A stretch of DNA of 64,000 nt from Dryomyza anilis (taxonomy: Eukaryota > Arthropoda > Insecta > Diptera > Dryomyzidae). Below the pieces are notes generated by a model. It made no database searches. It saw nothing but the letters and a program-made list of their open reading frames with translations, and was not told the origin of the DNA. Below, piece by piece: positions 46,401 to 61,400 of the stretch. The stretch is from NCBI GenBank assembly GCA_951804985.1, contig OX638130.1, forward strand, positions 124,509,593 through 124,573,592. The letters are read 5' to 3'. Position numbers and translations under genes: made by a program. How positions within the stretch are numbered: position 1 is the stretch's first letter; each line of letters starts with the position of its first letter.

Positions 46401-49400
46401 GGTTTACATAAATTATTTTATATCCGGAGGTTCCTGATCGATGAGTCCAATATTGGTACCAATTGATAACAACATGTTAATCTTACGAAAGACATTTCCC
46501 CTTTTAAAATGAATTAGCTGATTTTTATAATAGAAAAATAGCATTTTTTTATAAAAAAAAATGAAATAGATGTATTTCGCACGGATAATAGTACTAAAAT
46601 TGAATTGGATTTTTTTATTTTGGGTAAAGATGGATTTTAGAATTCAGAATATGAATATGTAGATTTTGTGCAGAATGCATTTTGCAGAGTGGATTTTATC
46701 TGCACTCAGAAAAAAATCTATAAAATTAATAGTTTTTTACTATTAAAATTAGTCAATTAGCGTATTCACAGTTTTATGATATTGGTACGACATTGTACCA
46801 ATACGACAGTACGGCAATTAAACTGTGAGCACCACTTTTCTGCTTGTTAAGATATTTCGTCAATAAATGCAGCTGATTTTTATAAAATTAGGATTTTTTT
46901 TTTAAATTTACATAAATATTCCTCGATTTCAAAAGAAAAACAAATAAATTAACATTTTATGCGCACTATTTGTCTTCAATTTTACAATTTTACTTCATTT
47001 CACAAAAAAAGACACCAAAACACATGCCTCAGGGCTACTCTCAAATACAACACTCAAATATTTCACTTTTATAAGGGATGCAACAGCAAATGGACGTTTC
47101 TGTGTTATTGTATCGTATATATACTACATGGTAATAATACCATACTAAAATACGATGAACTGTGAATACGCTAAATATGATAAACTTTTATTTCAATACG
47201 TAAATATCATTAATTACTACAAAATACTATAAAACTATTAAATCAATAACTGTGCTATGGACAAATTTGAATGGGATTTAATGAGATTTTTTTTTCTGAG
47301 TTTTGTAGTTTTTTTTCGCAGTGTTTTTCTTTGTGTTTTTTTTTTTAATTTTCAAAACAAAATCGTAAACAAAATAATGTGCGCATGGTGGTTGTTGAGT
47401 TATAGTAAGTTTAATTATGTCGTTGTATATTTAAATAGGGGCATTAGTACTTCATAAAATATAATTGAAAACCAAACAATACAAAAAATATTACAAAGTG
47501 TAAGCTGAATATATAATGAGTGATAGATGTATAGTTTTCAAGTTCTAATTTGAATGAGTAAAGTTAGCAGAAAGGATCAAAGAGTTTTTAAATATTTTTC
47601 TACTTTTAAAACAATTTTTAATCGAAAATTATTTATAGATACATTAAACAGTTATAAAATAATCTTGATAAATACGTCATTTATCTCACGAATTTTTTTA
47701 CACGGAAACATTTTTTGAATGAAAATAATTCTGTTTTATAAATAAGTAGAATTGTTTATACAAAAAAAAATTATTTTTAAATTTTCGTCAGTTGTAACTT
47801 CGTCGAACAAATTTTTATTAGTAAATACTGTAGAATTTCGCGGAAATATTGTGATGGTCTAAAAGTGTCTAGGTTATTTTCAAGCGTGGTAAATAAACAA
47901 ATTAATTGCGTAGTACGTAGTCGTATAATTTGCATTTATGCAGAAAACACATTTGGAAACGTCAGTCGTTGCTGTTAACGACCGGAAGGACCGTTTGGCC
48001 ACACAAATCTGTGCACTTTTCGGGGATTTTTATAAGGTAAATAATTAAAATAAAAAATGCCAATAAATTAAAAAAATTATAGCAAATTTAACGTCACTTT
48101 AATTCATAGTAATTTTTATTAATTGTTTTTAATTTGTATTTCACATTTCATATGAATCAATGACTCGTGTGCTACATTTGCGACTAAGTAAACGTATTAA
48201 CGTATTAATCAAGCCATCGCTCGACAGAAATAGTTTAAAATTAAATGAGACGCTAAAAATAGTTGCGAAGGCGTCAACCGCAGAAATATTTACTAGATTA
48301 AATAATGTGTTAACACACATAACTATGTTTGTTGTAATTGTAGTTTGTTCTCCAAAATTGGCCCGCGTCCAATTGGCTTTTTTCATTGCCAAACAAAAAC
48401 ATTTGTGTAGTAAGTAATATGTTTATGATATTTATTACAATTGGTTGATGGTTTTGTAAACAATTAAATGGTTGCACACGCACGTAAATATTAAACGCGT
48501 TGCTTTAAGAGCGCCGAGTAAGTTAGGGCAGGCATGCATTGGCCTCTTTTGTGACGCATTTTACCAATTTTAGAATTAGGAAAAATAGATTTATTTTTCA
48601 GTTTTTACATTTGTTGAAATTAAAAATCATTTTAAATAATAATTGGCAATTTCTTGGAATATATTAATGGTAATTAAGAACAATGAATATTGTTAATGTA
48701 ACAATTAAGAATAGAAAATAAAAAAAGCTATAAAACAATTGATCAGAAACACTGAAAATATAAAAATGTAATTACAAATGTTTTAAGAATTTAAAATCAT
48801 TAAAAAACTCTGTAAACTTATATAGCTTCAAAAGTTCAAAAAGACTTTAAAAATTCAAAAAGACTTTAAAAGTTCAAAAATGTTTTATATGCTTCGAAAG
48901 TTCTAAAGCTATGTATTAAAAAAAGTGAAAACTAAATAATGTTGAAACTCAAAAGTCTTTATTTTAAAAACGTAAAACATGGAAGACAAAAGCTTCTAAA
49001 GCATTATTGACCACTCTAAAGTTAAAGCTCTAAGAACTGAAAAGAGTCAACGTTTTAGAAAGCTCTTAAGATTTAAAAATTGTTCAAGCGCTAGATGCTT
49101 AAATAATTATCGACATTCTAACTTTAACAGCAATGACAGACATCTGGTATTCATAACATAGTATTCGAAATACTAGATGTGTCATAATACTATCACAATA
49201 TTATAATATTTTTTGCAAAAAAAAAAAATTGTAAAAGTAAAAAAAAACCCAAAAGCTAATACCATTATCAGTTTTAATATCAACGAAAATTTTAACTTTA
49301 CAGCTCTAAAAATTTAAAGCTGTAATGATTTAAAAGCTTAAACATTTAGCTTAAGAAAATAGAATTTTAAAAAGCTCCCCTCAAAGCTAAAAGAGAGCCT

Positions 49401-52400
49401 CACAATTAATTTTAAAAGCTTTTCATCGTTAACATTTTAAAGCTCTGAGAATCAAAGCTCTTAATGAGTTATAAACTTAAATATCAAAGCAGTCAAATTT
49501 AAAAGATTTAAACTTAAAAGCTTTTAGAATGTAAAAGCTCTGAATGCATTAAACAATCTAACTTTAAACATTAAGGTATACAAAGTAAAAACTCTAAGTG
49601 GCTTAAACAATAATATATTATTTTAACTTAAAAACCTTAAAACAGAAAACTGTGTATGCTAAAATCTTAAATAAAGAATACTCGATATTCAAGTTCAAAA
49701 GCTTTTAAAGTGATAAAACTTAAAAACTTACAAAATTTAAAAGCTTTGAATGTTTTAGAAGCGTAAAAATCAATAAAAAATTTAACTTGAAAGCTTTCAA
49801 TAAACAATTTAAAAGCTCTAAACAGAATAAACAATAATTTAATTATTTAAACTTAAATTATTTAAACTTAAAACCTCTAAAACCCTAAAACCAAAAAGCT
49901 AATTTAATATATCTTAAACTATTAAAAGCTTAAATATCATCGAGTATTCTATGTAGTTTAAAAGTTTTCCAAGTAAAAACTTAAAAATTTTCATAATGAA
50001 AAAGCTCTGAAAGTGTTAAATGAAAATAAAAATGATTGACCATCTAAATTGAAAAACTCTAAAGCCCGAATCACATGATTGACTAAATAGTATCAACTTC
50101 AGTTTGCATTAATTCAAAAAAACAGAAAAGCTTTAAGTATTAGAAGCGTAAAACAATTCTAATTTAAAAGGTTAAAACTTGAAAGCATTAATGACTTAAA
50201 AGCATTATAAGTTTTAAAACTTAAGAGCTCTAAAAACTTCAAAAACATAAAAGCTCTAAAATCTTTAAAGCTATAAAAGCTTTAAAAACTTAAAAGCATT
50301 CATGATTTAAAAGTTTTAAAACTTAAGAGCTCTAAAAACTTTAAAAACATAAAAGCTCTAAAAACTTTAAAGCTTTAAAAACTTTGGAAACTTAAAAGCT
50401 CTAAAAGCTTTCAAATCTTAAAGCTCTAAAAGCTCTAAAAGCTTTAAAAACTTAAAAGCTTTAAAAACTGAAAAGCTCTAAAAGCTTAAGAAACATACAA
50501 ATCAAGAAATATTCCAACATTTGTGTTATATTTCTGAATCAATCTCAAATTTGTTTTTTTTTTTTTCATTCTCACCTGATTCAACGCAGTCTCCTCAACG
50601 GCTGGCGCGGTATTATTCTCGTTCGATGTACCCGACGATTCTGGCACTTCCGGCATAGTTGTTGTTGTTGTCGTTAAACGTTCGCTTTCCTCGCCTAATT
50701 GCTGCATGGCTAGTGACTGTTGTTGTTCTTGTTGCTGCTGTGATTTATTAGTCTCGAAAGTGTTGCTCGGACCACTGCTGAAAATTCAATAAGCAAAATA
50801 AATTAATGACCACACAATATAAAAATATATTTAAAATAAAATTTATATAAAAAGAATAGAATTTAAATAAAAATAAAAATTAAATAAAAAATTTTATGAA
50901 TAGTAATAATTATTATAAAAATAGAATAATGACGCCAAAAGCGCTCACCAACAATGAAAACAACTGCTTAGCTTATCCATCTTCTGTGCGTTTTTTAAAT
51001 TAGTTAAAAACAATTTTTAATTATTAAACGCAGGTAATTTCGAGTGAAAATTAATACTAGACACAGGTGACCGAGTGCAACAGAGCTGTCGCCAACAATA
51101 GTCGATGAGTAATCAAGTCGCTTCGAATAGCGCGTCAATTTCGAACGATATGAATCGCGAGCACAACCGAATAGCGCGTCAATTTCGAACGATATGAATC
51201 GCGAGCACAACCGAAAAAATGCACGAAACACAGAACGGAATTTGTCGCAAACGACGCGACGAGTCAGACGACGACGAAGGAACGCAGAGCACTTTAATGA
51301 AAATGATCGACAAAAAAGTGCTATTTAATCAATAGCTACCAAAAACAATAAAAAAAAAATAAAAACTTATCAGCTACGATAAAAAATAGAACACAATGTA
51401 GCGCAAAGATATGAGGTTTAATGTTATCACAAAGATAACAAATTGAATAGTTTCATTTATTAAAACACAACACAATTTAAAAACAAAACTAAACAAAAAG
51501 CTCTACACAAAAACAGTAACCGGCAATTGGAATGTTGTCGATGACGTTATTAGTTTAAATAGAAATTATTTTATTTAACTTGAACACAAAAAAAATCGAA
51601 TAGAACACTTGAGAATTTGTTAAATATTTTCAATTTGTTGCAAATTAATTTTAGATTTTTATTTTTTATTAAAAATGTTCAATTTTTTACGCAACACCCG
51701 CACGTACTCTAAATTATGAATGTTTAAAGACTAAAACGTTTTCAAATGAACACAAAATTCGCGACATTGCTGCTGAGTCACAAATCGCAATCGTCACTCG
51801 TTCGTTCGTTAGCTCGCGCTCAGTCAACTCCAAGCTGAGCTCGATATGCTGGATGCGTTCGAGCAGCATTACGAAATCTAATCTGTGACTATAATGATGA
51901 TGTCGATGATCATAATAGTCGTGACGACGACGACGTGTCCAAGATGCGGCTGCATAGGGCAGTGGTTCTTAAATTGAATTTAATTTCAAGATAAATGGAG
52001 GATTCAAATGGAGGATTCAAACACAAACTGAAACATTTTAACCTAAATTCATTTTTTAATTTAATATTGTCACTATCATGCCACAGGGGTGAATGTGCAA
52101 TTTTTGACAATTGCGTTACATTTTTGAATGTAGTTTATCCTCAAGTATGCTCTGCCAAAATCGTGTGTCATTTTGTTGGATATTTCTAGCCACAAAAGAC
52201 AAAACCAAAAGGGCGAATTTGAAAAATTGAAAAATCTTGTCATGCCAAAAAGGGCGAATCTTTTCGTTTCTTCGCCATAACTTTTTATTGGTATAAGATA
52301 AAATATTGGTGTAAAGGCATTTATTGTTTGTTTGCAAAGCACCTATCGATCTGCATCATTAATTAAAAATATGTTGCCAAACATTAATTTGTTATTTGCA

Positions 52401-55400
52401 GGAAAAAATGTTTATAATTAATGATGCAGATCGATAGGTGTTTTGAAAACAAACAATAATTGCCTTTACATCACTATTTTATATTGTACTATTAAAAAGT
52501 TATAGCAAAACAACCAAAAGATTCGCCCTTTTGGCATGACAATATTTTCAATTTTTCCAATTTCTCCGTTTTTTTTGCTATAATTTTTTATTGGCGATAT
52601 TACAAAACAAATAAATAGGATTTTTTTTAATATTACATTCAAAATTTAAAAATAAAAAAAAAAAGTTTGTCACTCCCTGCGCTCTATGATGCTCGACGCG
52701 CATAGCATACGTGCAATATTTGCGTAAATGATCTCGCCAATATTTGTACAATATTTTACATATTAATTATGGTTGACAATTTTAATAGAAAACGTAAGTA
52801 CTTCACGGAACAGTGGCTGTCAGAGGGCCGTCCGGCGTCGTCGTATTTGTTTTAATAATTTGTTGGCAAACATATCAAGCGATAGTGTATGTTTGTCGGT
52901 TTTTTTTCTATGTCAAATGGGAAGTTTTCAGATTTTTATATTTGCCATTCTCATTAATATGAATAGTTACTATTGACAATTCGAATAAATGCAAATAAAA
53001 TGAAGACAACTTGCAAATAAATAAAAATGAAGGAGCCTATTGAAATCAAATGTGTCAATGTAATGCAAGTAATGAACTGTAAGAAATGAAGAACTGAACT
53101 AATTAAATTCAATGAATCAACTCTATTGACAACAATGTCGATGGCACATGGCATAAGTCAAACCAAGAGCAAGTAATGAATGTGTTGTAATTAAAAATGG
53201 TGCTAATTTGTCTTAAGCGATGCATTTAGTGGAGCACCAAGTTTTTACTTTAAATTTAATTAGATGATGAAGAGGTCAAACAAATGATCTTTACATTGTT
53301 TAGCCCTACGTTTGTCTTAATCTAAAATCGGTTAATATAAGTTCATTGTAGTGGTCAAACTATTTAAATAAGTTTTTTTGAAAAATACAAAAATACAACG
53401 AAAAATATTATAAAAATGTATTTGGTGCATTGAAAAGCGGATACTCCATTTGAATAATTATGAAGTATTACTTTAATTAATATCAATATTATTAAAAAAA
53501 AATTTAAATCAACAAAGTTATAATTCCTACAAAGAAAAATCTAAATTCCCATCATGTGAGAAAAAAAACTAAATCATTTTGTATCACATTTTTGTGATAT
53601 TCAAAATATTTGTAAAGTTATATTTTTTAAGTATCACAAATAATACAAATAATTTTAATATTTGAAATTTGATTTTGAAATTACAAAAATATCTTAATTA
53701 TCCCACAGTTAAAAAAAAAAATTATATTAATTAACGTTTTTTAAATACGAAATCTCAATTTTTATGCAGCGTTACTGAATCATTCAATAAAAGTCATTTT
53801 AGATCAGTTTTGCTATTTTGAAATTACAAAAACTTCAAAATCATTCGTAGTTCAGCGTTTTTCTGGCATCACTAGAAAAAAAAATATTTTGAGATAAAAT
53901 TTCTATAACTTAACGATTTTAAAATACAAAATCATCAAAATATTTGCAATGTTCGTAGTTTTTTAGTGGCACAATTAATAAAAATCATTAAAAATTATTT
54001 TTAAATAATTTTACGATTTTAAAATTACAAAAATTAAAGGCACATCTTAATTGTCGTTATGTTCAGTGTAATTTTGGGATCACAAATTAACCCTTAAAAG
54101 CCTGACTTTTTTAAAGAGCTGAAAAAATATATGTTATAGATATCGCGATTCTGAACAACGTTTGTTCTACAACTTTTCTAAAAGGTACTATTTACCTGAA
54201 TTAGGGTACCCAGACTTCAAAATTGAAAAAGTGCTTTTTGTACTTAAGAATGTTTAAAGCAAAAATCAAGAAATTTTATTGTGAAAAATCGTCGAAAATT
54301 AAAAAAAGAGCACAAAAATATGAACATTGTTTGGAAGAAACATTTTTTTTTATATTACGAGAGATTTGTTTGGAATGTTAACACCGCCCATGTATTTTTA
54401 GTATTACCGAACAACATTTGGACATTGAATGCTTTCCATCAACTTTTCAGTTATATTAGATCGCTCCATGGTTCTCACATGGCTTTACTCATTGTTAATG
54501 CCATATTAATTTCCTTATTCTGTTCGAATATCATGTATTCTGTTGTTTTCAAAAACAAACTAAAAAAAAACATTAAAAATACGTTTCTATAGAATTTCAC
54601 ATATGCTCAATTTGGAACTCACGGTGCTGACGGTTCCGCAAAGAACCAACCAAAAATTCGAAAAAATCCACTAAATTAAAAAAAATTACATTTATTTCAA
54701 ACACTCACAATAGCTTCTAGAGACTACAACGATCACGAAAATATTTGTTTCAGCTTCGATTTCAACGAATACACCACAATAATATTTTTTGAAAGTACGT
54801 AACTTTACAAAAGTTAATTTTCTTGAGAATGGTTGCCTTTGCTGAATATACAATCGGCAAGTTAAGTTTGTTTCAAAAGAAGCAAATGGTGGCGCTTGGT
54901 TCAACAAACATTTTAGAAGTCGAAGCAGGAAGATTAAATAAAATTCGTTAAACGAAGTATTGATTTTCGTCCGTTGGTTCCTGGCGGAACCAGTGGGCAT
55001 TTAAGGGTTAAAAAAATATAAATATGTAGTTTCGTGCCCAAATATTGACATCACAATTACATAAAGATAATGAATTACTTAATTCTAGTTACAAAAGTTT
55101 ATTTAATCGTTTTTTTACATAGTTCATGATTTTGAAATTACAAATACAGTATTTAGGAGTCGATTCTGGATCTGCGTTTTCCTGAATACTTTTTTAACCC
55201 ATTTACTGTAAAAGGTTTACGAAAATTAAAACAAATGAAAAAATGCTGTGATCAATTTTCTAAAATTGAAAACTAAAATGATTTAATTTGACTAGTATGT
55301 ATTTTTATAAGAAGTGTTATTTATGTTTTTAATATTTATACAAAAGTTTTCACAATATGAACAAGCATCGCATTTCGAGTTAAGTGAAAAAAATTGGAAA

Positions 55401-58400
55401 AATTCAGAGAAAAGGTACGTGATAAATATCATTATCACGATAACGCAGATTCAGAATCTGCTCCCAGTTCAAGTTTAAACCTATTTTTTTCACTTTACAA
55501 TTATTAATCAAAACGACTGAATGTCTTTAAGTTCAGAGACATATATACAATTAATAACAAAATATACCATCTTTCGCAAATCACCAATATGAAGTCCGTT
55601 TTGCTCCATAACCTCTGTGTTCTTCACAATTTGCAGTCAAACATAAAAATTAGGATGTTTAAAGACAGTACAACAAATATTTTTGATTTCAAAAGATACG
55701 TATTTGGTGTCTTCAACAATGTTGTTTATCATGAGCAGGCCCACTTTCTTACTTTGGCAACATCGTCCCATTGCTTTCCAATAACCCTCGTTTTTTCGAA
55801 TTTCAATATTTTGCCGAAGAGAATATATCGTCGTTGTAGAACGAAAAGTCACCAAATACATTTTCAAAATGTCAAATATTCATTTGCAAAAATATTTATA
55901 TTTCTCACAATTTAAATCGAAGATCTCAATTTTATTACCACATGATAAGAAAATGTAAATCTACCAATTGATATTTCAACTTTAAAAATACATCAATAAC
56001 TTTTTATAATATTAATCAACAAACTCCAAATTTAAGTTTTTCATAAAATTGTTTTTGGTGACTTTTCTTTCTACAACGACGATATCTCTTCGGAATTTTA
56101 CACATTTTTTTTTTTGTTTATGCTTAAAAATTCGGAAATACGTTTTTCAAACGAAAATTTTAAAATCTTTATAGAGATTTTGTATAGGAATAATTTAATC
56201 ATAAAACTCACTCTAAACTGACGCTCAGCATGGACAAGTACTGCGCACGCGCCTCATCGCTGCATTTCTTCTTCAGATCCTGCATTTTCTGGCGCTCGTG
56301 TTCAATGACATGATGACCTAATGAAAGAGGTGCACAAATTAATAAAAAAACTATGAATCAAAAAACAATTTAAAATCCCTACCTTGCTGCGCCAACAGCA
56401 ACTGCCGATTGCGCTCAATTTCCTTGATGCTGTCGAAAATCTTATCGCTCGCGCCCTGTGTCGAAATAGGCGCATCCAGCGTCACCTTGCTGATGCGATC
56501 GATGTCATCCTGCGAAGGCACGCGTTTCTCCAGCGGATTCACCTCGAAATCATCGCTGCCCAGCGAAAGATTAAATTTCATGCGTTCATTGGGCGACACA
56601 GAATCGCGTGTCGCGGCACCATCTGCCGCTTTATACTTGTGACGCAGTAGAAGAGTCTCCGCAACTGGCGGCGATGCTTCACTGCTCAAGGCATCATCAT
56701 CGAATGCCACCACTTGTAACGGAGGCGGGGCGCGCTTTGGCGTGCTGGTCGCAACACCACCCACTGGTGGCAACTCTATTTTGCTGTTCGTATAAAACAT
56801 ATTCTCATTAATGCTCTTCGACATAATGTCACCATTTAAATTTAAATTGCTGCTGCGCTTGGGACACAACAGCTCAGCAGAGCCAAAGAGTGATTGTGAC
56901 ATGATGCCGCCGCCAGTGTTGACGCCGCCTCCTGCGGGTGACATAGATGATTTCTCGCCATCATCCGGCTCATCCTCCGATGAAGAGTTGATATTTAATT
57001 GACCCGTGATGTCGCTAATGCTGAGCTCTATGGACTTGAGCCGATCCTGACACTGACGCAGCTCATGCAGCAGCGCGCTGAGATTTTGTTTCAACGCCTT
57101 GGCATCTGTGCTGGCGTTGGTTTGATTTGTCAGCTCCTGGCTCTGCAGATGCTGCAGCTCACGACGTTTATCTTGTATTTTGTGCGCCAAGGTGTTCTCA
57201 TCGGCATGCAGTTCCTCGCGATAAGCCTGCCATTCGGACTCTTCCTCGAGATAGTGAAATTCGAGATCTTCGAAGGTTTTGCGATCGTTGTCCAGCGACT
57301 CGGCGACATTGTGCAGCTCCTGTTTGAGGCAATCGTTGTTGGGCCTTTGTTTAAGCATGGCCTTTAATCTGTAAATAAAGTATTAGATTAAATTACGCTG
57401 GGGTTATTATTTGACAAACTTATGACTCACTTTTTCACCTGATCCTGCTTCATCTCAATCGATTGCTTCAACTTGGCCTGCTGATTCTCCTCCATGACGC
57501 GTGTGGCATTGCGCTGCGCCTCCAGACGATGTATTTTGTGTAGTAGCGATTGCAACTGTTGCTCGAAATCGTCAGCGCTCTCGCCAACAGCATGCAGTTC
57601 GGCGGTTACGAGCGCTTTTTCCATGTCCAACTGCGATGCAAGAGAAAAATTTAATTTTAATCATTTAGTTATCGCGCATTTGGTAATCTTGTTGTTGGGT
57701 ATTTTTTTGGTAAAGAGGTTTCATAAATATATTTTTTATGGCGCTGAGCAAATATTTATTTTTAAATATATTTTAACTAAAGCAAACTGATTTAAAATTA
57801 AAATTTTTAAAAATAAAAATTTTTATTAATATATTAATTTTTGTGAAAATTAAAATTTTAGTAAAATTCAAATTTTGTGTAAAAAAAAAACGATTTTTTG
57901 AGTAAAAAATTAAATTTAAAAATTTATAAAAAAATTAAATTTTGAGAAAAAATCAAATTTTAAATAAAAAAAATTTAATTCAGAGAAAAAATTAATATTT
58001 TCAGCATAAATTTAAATATTTTGAAAAATTTCCGTAAGTAATTTTTTTATAAAATTAGCCTACAAAACATTTACAAAAACCTTACAAAACATTTTCAAAA
58101 ACCTTACAAAACACTTACAAATTAATAAATTTTAAAAATGAAACAGCTATTTACAATAAAAATTTGAATATTTGTCAAAATTTCTGCAGAAAAACTTTAA
58201 TACAAATTGGCTTATAAAACATTCACATAACCCTTACAAAACACTTACAAATTATTAAATCTTTATAATACATAATTATAAAACTCTCTATTAAAAATCA
58301 TTTGTTACCTCTCTCAGCACTTCGTTCTCCTGCTTCTGCAGCTCAGCGATTTCGCGCTTCAAACGCTCAATCCGCGTCGCCAGCTCCTTGCGCATAACTT

Positions 58401-61400
58401 GTAGCATCTCGACATCGGGCAGCTCCAATGTCTGTCGGTTCAACGGTTGCGTCGCAAGCAGCAGCTGCGGCAAATTAGAAGTGCTACTGCTGCCGCCGTT
58501 GCCCAACTGATGTGGCGCATTAGAACGCGGCGCTGGTGCAGGCTTCTTGCTCAAGCGTGGCGAATTTTGCAGTGAGCTGGGCTGCGGTTTATGCAGATTC
58601 AATGTTAAATTGTTGATGTTTTTATTAGAGCGACGCGCAGGCGAATTCTCCAAAGAAGCGGCGGCGGCGGCAGCAGGCGACTGATAACGACTGCTGGCAT
58701 CGATTGCCTGCATCTCAAGCTCCAGCTTTTGCTCGAAGGTTTGTATTAGCTGCTCATATTCGCGCTGTTTGGAAGCGGCGGCTGAAGCGGCAGCTGCTGT
58801 TGTCGTCACCATTGGCGGCTTGTGCGGCAGCTGCGCAAAGGCATTGCTGAACATGTGTTGCTCCTTTTTGGGCGACAGGCAGTTGGTGCGTATTTTGGTG
58901 CGCGGACTTTGCGGCACATATTTGCCGCCAACAACAGCGGCCACATTTTCATAGACAGTCTTGGGTGAGGTGCAACCGCTGCCTGTGCCGCCGCCAGTAG
59001 CATTAACAAGTTGGCCATTGATTTCAACGCGTTGCTGTCCCAGCATACGTACATTTTCATAGCCCGAGGAGACGGAGGTGGCGCTGATGCTTAAATTGCT
59101 GCTGCTACCACCACCGCCCTGTTGCAGCTGCAAGGAGCCATCGTGCTGCGCAAAAGGCGACTTTTTATCACGCGGCAACGAACCATTTGTCTTAATGCGA
59201 TTCTGCACAATGGGCGACGAGGTGATGCTGCTGTTGCAACTCTGATTCTGACGATCCGCGTATTCGGTGCAGATCTTGAGCATGTCTTCGAGGCGCTCCG
59301 ACTCTGTGCTGCTTAGGTGTGCAAGTTGACGCTGTTGCTGACGCGGCACGGCGTCGTAAATTGCTGCGGCATTGCTGCAATTGTTCGACTTTTGATTATT
59401 TGGTTGTTGCGGCTGCGCTGTTGCGTTCATCTCCGTGTTGACGCCGTTCATGGGGAAAATTTGCAACCCGCCATAGCTGCCCGGCTTTGGATAGCGATCG
59501 TAGGCGTTGCTGTTGACGCGCGTCGGCGTCATATTGTTTAGCTTTGTGAGATACTCCTGGCTGCCGCCGAAGCTATTGGAATTGTTTGGAATGTTGGCAT
59601 AGTTGTTGTTGGTGCTGGCGCCATTTGTTGTTGCTGCTGCTGCCTTCAAGTTTGACATTTGATTGTTGCGCAACGCATTATTGATGTTTTTATCATTGCG
59701 ATGATTTTCCGCCAGGTTGCGCGCAAAGTTGGCGTATTTTTGACCTAATACATCTTTGGCCGGCATATTGACCGTGACCAGATCAGCGGTGAAAACTTTC
59801 GGACACTGCAGCCCATTTATATCAATGGGTGTGACATTATTGAAACCTTCAGGACTGATTTTGGACTCATAGAAGGCATCAATATCCATGGATTGACGTC
59901 GATCGCCGCTGCCATTGCTGCAGCCGCTTTTCGTTGAATAACGTTGTTGTTGTTGCTGCTGTTGCTGTTGTTGTGGCACTTGTGTGAAATCGATTTGTGG
60001 CATTGAGATTCGTTCGTTGGAACCCATTGCAGAGCGCATCATTTGCGCCTCCGCCGGATTATTAAAGCGTAAATAATTCGAATTGCCAATCGTGATCATG
60101 GCGCCCTGCGTGAGGTTCGTCTCGTGCGTGATTTTTGTGCCATCGATGAGAATGCGTGCATCGTGTTCGGGTACAATGGTAACCTCGTTCTCCTCGCTGC
60201 GATAAATGGTGCAGTGGGTGGGTCGGACGCCGGTGCCGTTCAGCGAGATGCTGCAGGTAGTGCAAGAGCCGATGGTGGTGTCACCTGCAAGACAGAAAGA
60301 ATAAATTAAATATCGGATATTGCAAATACATTTTAAAATTTTCAATATTTGATTTGCTAAAATCTTTTTATAACCAAAAATTGCTAAATCAAAGAGATAA
60401 TAATTCGATAGTAATTTAAATAATTGAAATTGGTGCATTCTCGAGACAAAATTTTGGACACGGTCGAGGAAGTTTAGAAAGTTTTTTTTGTCGAACGATT
60501 TCAAGCAGATACTTCCCTACATTTTTTAAAATATGACGGGAATCTGTCTTAAAAATTCCATGAAATTTGACACTACAATCTGCAATACACTTTGCCGGAA
60601 ATAAACTCGAAATATTCCGGAAAAATGGCAGAAATTTTGTCTGTTTTTCTAAAAAAAAAAATTGAAAAACTCTTCCCATGCTTGAAATATACGCAAAATA
60701 TTCCAGAAAAATGGCAGAAATTTTGTCTGTATTTCTAAAAAAAAAATTTGAAAAACTCATCCCATGTCTGAAGTCATGAAATCTTTATTTGAAATAAAAT
60801 TTATAAAAATGTCCACCTATTACTGTATTCAATATTATTTTTTAATAAAATTCATTGAATTTAAAATACTCTACAAACCATTTGAGAAAATTTTTTATAT
60901 TCGATCCAAAAACGATTACTTTTCGATATAATACTCAAATTATAATTAATTGAATAATGTACTATACAGAAAAATAAATTTTCTGAAACAATATATTTAG
61001 TTTATCTAAAATAAAAACATTTTCCATAACAATTCGATATCTACATCGTGTAAAATGCGATATCGTTTTGTAGAGGTTCGAAATTATCAAAAACTCTATC
61101 ATAATTTTCTCATTATAGATTATAGAAAACGATAAATTGGAACTCTAAATGATATCGTCTTTTGTAAGTTTTGCTGGGTATTCATCATTTTTTAATATAC
61201 AGCTCGGATCCCTAGTAATAAACCATATTATGGAAAACATTATCATGGCGAGATCATGTTTGAAAAGTAAATGTTCGGGTTATGAAGAACTAAAAGATAC
61301 GATGATCAATTCCCCAGTTCTTAGGGATACTCCTAAATTTGCACTAGGGATACTCAAAAACTTTCCTGTTATACTGAGTACAAAACCTAATAATAATTGG

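Noticed and set aside
47938..48036. 33-codon plus-strand open stretch ending at a GTAAAT donor-like site
   Set aside because: The donor is weak, no partner exon is seen and the peptide is unrecognised.
54281..54592. 103-codon ORF inside the piggyBac-like element as a transposase
   Set aside because: It is far too short, with no acidic catalytic motifs and AT-driven composition.
57359..57368. Translation start at the ATG 57358 in LL5/PHLDB exon 4
   Set aside because: The frame continues upstream through an acceptor at 57370-57369 to exon 3 in phase, so this Met is internal.
60285..60504. N-terminal extension of the 737-codon minus-strand ORF
   Set aside because: It lies beyond a clear acceptor (TTGCAG|GT at 60285) and breaks the FHA domain, which is completed instead by the exon at 62937-63051.
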